From Desmodesmus armatus (Eukaryota; Chlorophyta; Chlorophyceae; Sphaeropleales; Scenedesmaceae): a stretch of DNA of 64,000 nt. The stretch is taken from the NCBI GenBank assembly GCA_007449985.2, contig VIIQ02000743.1:1-64000 (forward strand), read 5' to 3'. The notes beneath the pieces were generated by a model that was given only the letters and a program-made list of their open reading frames with translations, did no database searches and was not told where the DNA came from. The translations under genes and the position numbers were made by a program. Positions 43,248-52,000 of this stretch are shown in pieces. Each line of letters opens with the position of its first letter. Positions within the stretch are counted from its first letter, which is position 1.

Positions 43248-43490
43248 TCATGCGCCATGCGGGTTTGACTGTTTTGGGTAACAGCAGCAGCAGGTGTTGC
43301 GTGTAGGGGCAACTGTTCAGAGTTTCGGGACGCTGATTAGTCATGCGCCATGTGGGCATGACTAAGCTGGTCTTTAGCAACAGCAGGTGGAGGTGGTCTT
43401 GATTCAGCAGCAGGTATTGCTGTGTATGGGGAGCTGTTGGCAGTTTCAGGATGCTGAGGATGCCTACTTTGACGCGGATTAGTCATGCTG
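43215..43490 (+). repeat. three tandem units spanning the CCDC97 stop codon
   Basis: Unit 1 (from 43215) covers the last codons and TAG: GCTGAGGATGCCTATTTTG, then ACGCGGATTAGTCATG. Unit 2 (from 43330) keeps only CGCTGATTAGTCATGCGCC. Unit 3 (from 43450) is nearly intact, GCTGAGGATGCCTACTTTG then ACGCGGATTAGTCATG, including a second in-frame-looking stop. Period is about 115-120 bp. Confidence 0.88.
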
Positions 43491-44385
43491 ATGTTACACC
43501 ATGCAAACTTGATTGAGCTGGTCAATCTGCTTTGGCCATGGCAGCAGGAGGCGGGCTTCAGTCAGTGGCAGATTTTGTTGTGGAGTGACTGTGTGTTTTG
43601 GCAGCTGTTGCATGCCTCTTTTGCTGAGGAACTTCGTTGTTGGTGTTGATTGAGGTTGATCGAACTGCAGATGTATTTGACGTAGTTTGTCTAGTTCAGT
43701 TGACATGTGTCCTGGCAGAAGGCGTTCACACACTGTGCATAGTATGCTAGATGGACATGCATGGTGTGTGTGCATGTACGCCATGTATCTGCACCCATCA
43801 TTGAAAGGCAATACGTGCTGCACCCTGTGCACTGAGGTGCTGGTGTTTCCATCTGGTAGCTTTCTGGCACTGCCGTCTGCAGCAGTTGTTCTTCCACCAT
43901 CCAAGGAGCCACTCATGTTCAGCAGCCAGTTCCATCCTGTCTGCAGGCTTGATCTCATGCTCGCTCATCTGTCTGTAGGTGTGAATGTACCCTGCCTCAG
44001 TTGATACTGTGATGCAGGTCCCACCAACCCAAGTCACACCAACCCAACCAACGTGTACGTGTAGAGTTTAACAAGCCTGTCCTTGCTTGGATGAGCCGTA
44101 CCAAAGACATGATGTGCCTTGCAGTGTGGCGCGTTAGCTGCTGTGATGGGCTGTACACTGCGCAGCGTGTGCCATAGTTGCAGAAATATTGCATAAATCA
44201 AGCCAACACCGGTTCCGTGTTGGCTTGGTTTAGGCAACACTCTTGCAAATACGGCTACAGCACGCTGTCAGTGGCAGCAGGCACCAAGCGAACTGAGCTT
44301 ATAATACAGCTTTGCCCACTTCCATTCAACTTGCAAAACCAAACACATCTGGACAAGGGATGATAGTACAAGCATCAGCAGCATA
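43491..44385. other. intergenic, no supported gene
   Basis: Between the 3' ends of converging genes. Several frames are open for 60-150 codons without domains or splice support. Nothing is called. Confidence 0.45.
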
Positions 44386-45110
44386 TCATCGCCTAGCTCC
44401 AAACCCTGATGGTTTAGCGCCAGCCTTGGCTGCAGGTTTGGCCTTCTTTACTTTGTCTGTCGGGCTCCAGGGCAACTTTGGCTTCACTTTGCTGAGCTGC
44501 TTGATGTCATCAGCCACCTGCAAGACATACACCGACAACCCCGTTGAATCAAAGATCATACACCAATTGGCAGGCTAGGAGGCAGCAAGCCTAACTCACG
44601 CCTTTTTGGCACCCAATTGTGCGCAGCTGTGCTAGTGCTGGTAGCTGTGCAGTGCGTGTTGGTGATTGATGGATTGTGATCGACATGCCTTTCGGATCTC
44701 ACACTTTCACACCACACATGTTGCGGCTCACAAACCAAGAGCGTGAATCATACTGGCACCAACTACAGCTTGCCGGCCCCTCACACTCAACCCTACATTG
44801 CACGCACGGACCGGCCCCTCACACTCACCTTGCCAGCCCCTCACACTCAACTACATGCACGCACGGACACTGTTTGGTTATGTGACAATTATCCACACCT
44901 GTTTCTGCAGCTGCGCAGATGCAGGCTCCCCAGAGGCCGCAACGTACGCCAGCACATTGTCCGTCTTGTAGCCCAGCAGCTGCCCAATCAGCAGCTTGTA
45001 GTAAGCCGAGCCTGCAACAGCATTGGCTTGGCAGCCAAAGCTGGCAAGGTGGCGGGCCCATGACGCAAATGGCTCCCTGTCAGCGTGCACAATACCTGTC
45101 AGGCCCACAC
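44386..45110 (-). CDS. unrecognised protein, last two exons
   Basis: Two exons read well on the minus strand. The first starts after CCATGCAG at 45110 and contains GIVHADREPFASWARHLASF and YYKLLIGQLLGYKTDNVLAY, ending near 44900 at a GT. The last, 44386-44517, starts after TTGCAG and reads VADDIKQLSKVKPKLPWSP, then a Lys/Ala-rich tail to TGA 44386. The mix of conserved aromatic residues and a basic tail looks like a real conserved eukaryotic protein, but I cannot name the family. Upstream exons must lie beyond 45110 and were not found. The acceptor of the first exon is duplicated in tandem (45095-45300). Confidence 0.55.
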
Positions 45111-45300
45111 CTGCATGGTCGGGGAGGTATGGGGTGTGTAGGCAGATAGGAAGACAGGTGTGTGGTCAGGCAGCCGATGGGAGAAGCCATCAGTGTCTTG
45201 CTGCAACAACGAATGCATGTCAGGCCCACACCTGCATGGTTAGAGAGGTATGGGGTGTGCAGGCAGACAGGCAGACAGGTGTGTGGTCAGGCGGAGCGGC
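45095..45300. repeat. two-copy tandem repeat spanning an exon start
   Basis: GTCAGGCCCACACCTGCATGG followed by GAGGTATGGGGTGTG and ACAGGTGTGTGGTCAGGC occurs at 45099 and again about 120 bp later. On the minus strand this is the acceptor and first 13 bases of the 45110 exon plus intron. Confidence 0.88.
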
Positions 45301-45730
45301 AATCAGTGTTCCACTGCAGCAATGAATGCCTGATAGGCTAGCGTGTGCCTGAAAGGCGGGTATTGGGATGTCGAAACACTGGAATCGTAGACAAGCAGAT
45401 AGTTGAGAAAGCCAACGAGCAAACACAATGCATGTGATTGTGTGGCCCTACATGTGGTGTGTAACACATACACAGTGTAGCGCATGATGTATTCCCAGTG
45501 CGATCCTGGACAGCACCGCACATGCGTGCAAGCGTTGTGTCAAATGTAGCAGGTAAGGACCAGGCGACCCGAGCTCCTGGATACAAGGCGTGCGGCGTCC
45601 CTCATCGGTGAGGCTTAGCCTGCGGCCCCCGGCAGTCACGCAACTGACTGAGTTGTGTGTGGCCAGCCGGTGAGGGTTGCGCCCCCCTTGGACACTCCAA
45701 AAAAAATATCTCAATCTCAAGAGGATAGAT

Positions 45731-45857
45731 GAAGACAGCTTGGCACTGCCCAAAGGGCGTGCTGCCCGGAGACTGGGAAGCAAAGGAGGCAGGAATGGCC
45801 TCCTTCGCTTCCCAGTCTCCGGGCAGCACGCCCTTTGGGAAATGCCAGGCTGTCTCC
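45731..45857. other. long near-perfect hairpin, small-RNA precursor candidate
   Basis: Arms 45731-45790 and 45798-45857 pair over 60 positions with four mismatches and one G-U, around a 7-base loop AGGAATG. The inner part from 45749 to 45781 pairs without a break with 45807-45839. It sits upstream of, or in an intron of, the minus-strand gene at 44386-45110. Green-algal miRNA precursors are often long, well-paired hairpins; a foldback element is the alternative. Confidence 0.8.
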
Positions 45858-46097
45858 AGCTTCTGAAAACTGCCTTGTACCCCTTTCAGCTTAGCGCACA
45901 AGAGTAGGTGGACACGTGTTGCAGCAGCGCGCAAGCTGCGCACAGCATGCATCAGGGTGCAGCAAAGCAACAAGAGGTCTTTCACCAACCCCAGCAGCCA
46001 AGGGGTTGGTTGGGTGTCCTAAATGCTGAACCCTACTGAGAACATAGCTGTCTCGTATTACCACTGCCGCCGCCACAGTCATGCTTCAGCGAGCATT

Positions 46098-46248
46098 CCT
46101 CTTCACTCACCACCAGGAGCCATCGAACTGCAGCGGGCCACCTCAGGAGCCGCTAGCGTCCGTTCCAGCATAGCAATTGCACCGGGGTTGTACAGCGGCT
46201 GGCCCTTAGACGCGTCCCAGCCGTTTCACAGCTGCACTAGAACAGTTG
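46098..46248 (-). repeat. echo of the 46350 exon of the plastid-type gene
   Basis: About 150 bp repeat the exon at 46350-46490 at a distance of 239 bp, with its GTGAGT donor kept. The copy still reads NGWDASKGQPLYNP and SSMAPGG, but a codon for W has become TGA. Confidence 0.85.
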
Positions 46249-46349
46249 GGGTGCAGCTACTACGACAGCCTGACAACAACTAATGCCCATCACCACACAC
46301 CACTGCTCCCCTCACCCTCACACGTCCTCAATCAATCCTCTTCACTCAC

Positions 46350-48304
46350 CACCAGGAGCCATCGAACTGCAGCAGGCCACCCCAGGAGCTGCCAGCACCC
46401 GCTCCAGCATAGAGATGGCACAGGGGTTGTACAGCGGCTGGCCCTTGGAGGCATCCCAGCCGTTCCACAGCTGCACGAGGGCTATGCCTCGCTGCCCTGA
46501 CAGCAGCGCTGCTAGCTCTCCTGCTGTGAACATGGCTTGCTGCAGGTCAGTCTTGATTGGGTCACCTGGGGCAGTGCCGTCACGCCTGCAGGGGAGGCAA
46601 CACAGCAGGACATTCGCTCAGTGAACAAAGTTGGAGTTGGAATTCGAAAAAAATCACCAAAAACTTCAACAACAGTACACAAAACATGGCAGTGCTTGTT
46701 CTTGTTGTTCTTGTTGTTCCTGAAACACGCTGACTCACACGGGCCTTGCACGGTGCAGCGCTGGACCAGTGCAGCAAACCTCCACATGGATTTGACCATT
46801 AGCCCGGCACACACAGGACACAGCATCTATCACGTCCAAGTATTGCATATGCTGCTGCTAACACCTGGCAGGGACTGGTGCACCCCCCCCCCCCCTACAC
46901 AGGACACAGGACACACCACCCACTGGGTGGAAACAATACACGACACAGTGGCCTCAGCATAGTATTGTGTGCTCATGAAGAGTCTGCTTCTCACGTTTGA
47001 TTTTCATGTACTTATCACTGGCCATTGAGTTCACCACACAACGGCTGATTGAAACAGTTGCACCCACAATCCTGTGCGCACAGCGTTCCTTGCGAGCCTG
47101 CTGCTGCCACTTCACCGGAGCCAGGCTCAACCAGCCATCTGCTGCATGCACGATAGCTAACAACAGTGACAACTAAAGTACAACCCACACTTTGACCACA
47201 GGCAAACATAGCCATGAAACCAAGTCACTCTGATGCAGCTTTGGTACCAACACACACTGTCAGACACCACATGCACCCTGGACACACTGTAGGATAATAC
47301 ACATAGAAGCTTGTGGCCGATTGGCAAATGCATAAGGGTAGGCCAGCCAGCTCACCAGAAAGCAGCATCTGCCTGCACCTCCTGCAGTAGGCTACCCATG
47401 GAGTCCTGCACGACTGCGCTGGCAACAGCTGGGAGGGCTCCGCCTGCATCGACGCACAACACCACTCCAACATCACCCACGACGTCTGCAAGCGACACAC
47501 ACTTGTAGCCTATCTTCGTCCTCGTATACACTGGCCCCATACAAAGATGCGTTGTCGAAGTGGCGTTTGCACATTTCTGCTCAAACCTTTTCATGCTTCA
47601 AGTGTAGAGGGGGCAGACGGTGTGAACAGCAGCCCCTCCAATCACCCACCACCCCGACTAGTTCTTTCACCTGCTTTCGTCCTGCAAAAGACGCAGCACC
47701 CCTCACCTGCGTGATCATGCATGCTTGTCAACACCTGGCCCAGCTGCGGGAAGCTGGTGACTGCGAGGCTGTCGGCTGCTGGGTAGCCTCCTGCCTGACA
47801 CACAGTGACACATATAGGACAATAACAGGGTGCTCAGGGACGTGAGTATGATCCAGGCCATTGGGTGCGAGTTTTGTGCAGGTGCTGTGGTTTTGTGCAG
47901 GACAGTGGTAGCAATGCACTTGCATGAAGAATTCACATATCGATCTCTGGAAAGCCATATGCATTGTTTGCCAGCCACCTGAACCCACCTAAAGCTGTTA
48001 GTTCCATGTTACTGCTGTCCTGATCAACAGCTAGCTGCACCAGCTGCCCTCGCCACAGTAGCTGGCAGGACTGATCAGCTGGGTTCCAGCCCTGCATGAC
48101 CTCCAGCCACTCTTGAACGCCTCCTGGCGTTGTGATCTGCACTACATCATGTTCCTGGCATCCCTCTAACGGCTTGCTGACGGCCTGGCTGCGCAGTCTT
48201 TGCTTTCCGGCTCTGAGACGGGTTGGTGCTGCTACTGCTGCTGGTGGCTGCCTGCAGGACCACGCGGGAGGGCGCCCTGTGCATTTAGAACTGGTAACGC
48301 TCAT
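46350..48304 (-). CDS. plastid-type protein of unknown function
   Basis: ATG 48304 starts an exon whose first 40 residues are Ser/Arg/Pro/Ala-rich and almost free of acids, like a chloroplast transit peptide, followed by DVVQITTPGGVQEWLEVM and LLWRGQLVQLAVD and a GT donor near 47990. Further exon-like stretches with proper splice edges are about 47358-47483 (VGDVGVVLCVDAGGALP, SLLQEVQADAAFW), about 46994-47144 (GWLSLAPVKWQQQARKERC, VVNSMASDKYMKIK) and 46350-46590 (MFTAGELAALLSGQRGIALV, NGWDASKGQPLYNP). Exon joins were not all phased, and an exon may be missing near 47.7 kb. No family is recognised. The gene probably continues below 46350, because that exon ends in a GTGAGT donor. Confidence 0.5.
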
Positions 48305-49021
48305 TTGACTGACTGCCTAACTGGGGTTTCAACGACAGGTCATGCGCAGCAAGAATTCGCAGATCCGATCAACCCAATCGCGACTATCAAGCACAGAGGT
48401 TGGCGGATCAGACCACATAAGAATAACTCAGCAAGTATCAAAACAATGAGCTATGCTGGGTTGAGTCCGATGCCTTCTTCAAGGGACATCGGTCCACTCA
48501 AACCTGGGTTCGGAAGACGAGAAATTCTCTTGCTGAGGAAGTGTAGTCATCATACCGGTGTTCAGTACTCACGAGCGCAGGAGCAGGCGAATGGGCCCTC
48601 GGGGCAACTTGTCAGGCTGGCCCACAACCAACTGTTCAAGATCAGTGATCTATGGACAGATGTGCAAGCGCTGCATTCTCAAGCAGCCTCCTGTTCTACT
48701 GAATGTCGCTCTCAGACACGTACAACATCATGAGGGCGTGCGCGACCTTGTACTCGGCTCTTGGGGTCTTCTCCTGCAGTTGCACAGAAGTCCACTCCCG
48801 ATCGCACTCCCGCCACCAGTACAAAGACCATGTTGCACCAGCTACTCCGCATGCCCAATCTGGCTGAGATCTTGTTAAACCAGACCAGCTGCCCTTCCGG
48901 GGCAGGAGGAGTGCAGCCAAACATGACGCAGCACACAGGACATCACCCCCACGGCATGTGCACAAGCTTCTGATGTACACGTGAAACACACATCGCACTG
49001 CAACATAACACAAATGCTGTC
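48305..49021. other. short intergenic region
   Basis: Between the 3' end of one minus-strand gene and the start of the next. One minus-strand stretch near 48750-48880 (VWFNKISARLGMRS) could be coding but has no usable splice context. The promoter of the 48304 gene should lie here. Confidence 0.4.
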
Positions 49022-52000
49022 TCAGCTGCTTCCACTGCCTGTAGCAACCCAAGCCTCGACCAGCAGCTGCTGCAGCTGTGCAACTGCAACACAGCTCTCT
49101 TCTGGTGGGTATGCACAGCAGTCCACGAGCAGCTGCTGCCCAGTAGCTGCAAGCAATCCCTGAGCCGCTAGCTCAACCTGCTGCTCAGCTGCCAAGAAAG
49201 CCCACAGCAGCTGCCTCACTTGCTGCACTGAGAGCCCCAGCTGCCCTGCAGTACAGCCCTCGCCACCCGCTGCATGCAGCTGCGTGCTGTTGTGCCACGG
49301 CATCTGCTGCTGCTGCTGCATCTGTCGGCAGTCTGCAACAGCAGCTTCCAGCTGCATGACCTGTGCCAAGAGCGCCTCGCGCTGCAGCACAGCAGCAGCA
49401 GCAGCCTCCCATGCCTCCAACACCGTTTCAAACTGTCCTGCAGCTGCGCGGGAGGTGTACCTGAGACAGGACAAGGACAGCCACACAGCACAACACATCG
49501 CTTGCGTGCAATCCTGTTACATAGTCAGCTGATGGCGATGCCTGTGGGCACCCACCCCCTCAATTCGTACATCTTGTCCCCGCCCGCCATCCAGTGCCCC
49601 CACCCCTTGGGACACCCCACACTGGCCTCACCACATCACACTACTGCTTCCTTGCGCACCTAAGCATCATGTCCACCTATGTCTCAGCCGGCACCCCAGC
49701 ACCTCATTTGTTACATTCCACGCCCCGCCCTCTTGTCCTGGTTACCCCACTCCCCTTGGGGCCCCCCACGCTGGCCTAAACACCACTGCTCCCTTGCGCA
49801 CCTGAGCATCATGTCCAGCTGTGTTTCAGCCGGCACCCCCAGCACCTCCCACACCCTCTCCACTTGCCGTCCCACCTATCCCAGCCCCCGCCCTACCCCC
49901 CCCCCCCCCCCACACACACACACACACACACAACCACCCACCCTCATGCACTCCTTACCTGAGCACCATGTCCAGCTGAGTCTCAGCCGGCACCCCCAGC
50001 ACCTCCCACACCCTCTTCAGCCTGGCCTGCAGCACCTTCACAGGCTCATGGCTGAGGTCCAACAGCTGCGGCAGGCTGGGCATCGGCAGGGCAGCAACCT
50101 CATCCCGGCTGGGGGCATGCAGCTGCGGCGGCGGCACCTTCATGGGGGGAGGCAGCCTACTGCTCACACTGCTGCTGCGGGTGAGGTCTGCACTGCGGGT
50201 GGAATGGCCATCTCCTGTCGCAGCACTGCACCCCACAGGCCCTACAGAGCTAGCGCAGGAAGCGCGTGGACCACCTGCGCCCGCAGGCGCTACAGAGCTT
50301 GCACAGGAGACACGTGCTCCACCCGCCCATGCAGGCCCTACAGACAGGCTGGCTGTGCTAGCCTGCTGTGACGCCAGCATAGACACCCGCCGTGCTTGGT
50401 CTGTGAGGGTACTAGCCTGGGCAGGCAGGCAGCTGTCCATGCTGCCCCTGACAGCACTGCTCATGATGCTCGATCTGGCAGCCCCAGCAGCTCCAGCAGC
50501 AGCACTGGCACCAACAACTGCTGCTGGCGGCACCGGACGAGGCACGACAGGCTGGTCAACGCCGCCTGTAGACTGCCTGGCACCCCTGCCGTGGCTGCGG
50601 CTGGTGGCTGGTGCAGAAGAGTCCTGGGTCCGTGCCGTGCTGGGCCCTGTGCTGCTGCCATCCCCCCGGCCAGTGCCGCTGCCGTTACTGCGGGCAGAGG
50701 CGTCGCTGCCCCTCCACTGCTTGCCAAACTTATGGAGGCGTGCAATGCGGCCGATGTCGAGCTTGAAGCCGCTGCTTTGTGCCGTGAGCCGCAGGTGTTC
50801 GTTGGCAGCGTCCAGGAGCTCTGACAGGGAGGAGGCTGCTGCCACCCGCTGGTTGACTGCTGCTGTGTGGCTGCTGGCTTCGGCACTGCGCATCAGGAAG
50901 CAACAATAGGCAGTGAGGTACACACAGTGAGGTACACCAGCAGCACACAATGCTGCAGACACGGATGGCTTTGGTGGTCACAGCAAGACACTTGAATGAT
51001 GACCACACGTGGCGCAGTCAGGAAGTTTTGGGGTGCCTTCACGAACACTGTCTGATATCCTGATACCCTGCCATGCAGCTGCAGTCTTGCAAACCTGGTC
51101 CGGCAACCTGACACAACAATGCACGCGTACTGGCTACTTGTGTGACAACACCCCCAGACCCCTCTGAGAGCAGCACAAGTCAAGCTTCATGGCTCAAGGC
51201 GCCCCCACTACAGCACTTGCCAACATACAGAGAGCTTCACCTGGTTCGACCCCGGTGTATGCCATTGTTGTGCCACAAATTTCCCATGTTGTCCCTGTAC
51301 AGGAATTGGTGATACTGATGTGACCCCCTACCTACCCTGGGCCGTCAGTGGTGTGGTGTTCGTCTCTCTGCACGTCTTGCTGCGCCAGCTTGGCCACCAA
51401 CTGACTCGTGCTCAAATTGGCAGCAGCCCCACATGCGGCACCACCAGCAGCAGCTGCAGCCACCAGGGCACCAACAGCACTGCTGGAGTGCCTTCCAGCA
51501 TGCACATGCTGCAGGTCCTGCTTCTGTTGATGTCCTGGCTGCTGAGGATTGCTGTCGGCCAGCTCCCGTGCGAGCAGCTGCTGCTGGGCGTCCAGTAAGT
51601 GTGCACGGTAGCGCTGCAGGTGGGTGTCTGTGGAAGCTGCTGAGGCAGCCTTGAGGGCCTCTGCTGCATCTGGTGGCAGCTGGGCTTGCAGCACTGCAGC
51701 AGCACGGCACATGTGGCCGGTGACTGAACTGGCTTTTTGCCGGGCACCCGCTAGTTTAGGTGATATTTCAGAATCACACTGCAGTGGAGGAGCAGCATCA
51801 TGTGAGAGCGCTGACGGTGAACAGCGCCCCGACGTGATGGTGGTGTTCACCACTTGTGCTCTCATATGACGCTGCTCCTCCACTGTGCACACCCCTCATC
51901 AGTGAACATCATCTGAAGCAATGCCGCTGCCGGACAGTCAGTGTCCTTCAGCACAGACGATGTTTCCAACACATGGATTCCAGCCGTTGCCGCAACACAC

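Noticed and set aside
43215..43490. CRISPR-like array
   Set aside because: Three diverged units of about 118 bp spanning a stop codon in a eukaryotic gene; there are no short constant repeats with unique spacers.
45602..45988. 128-codon minus-strand frame crossing the hairpin
   Set aside because: Half of it is the two arms of the inverted repeat, so its openness is not evidence of coding.
49556..50371. Pro/His-rich plus-strand frame of 230 codons
   Set aside because: It overlaps the microsatellite, the exon echoes and a real minus-strand exon; composition is that of the C-rich tract.
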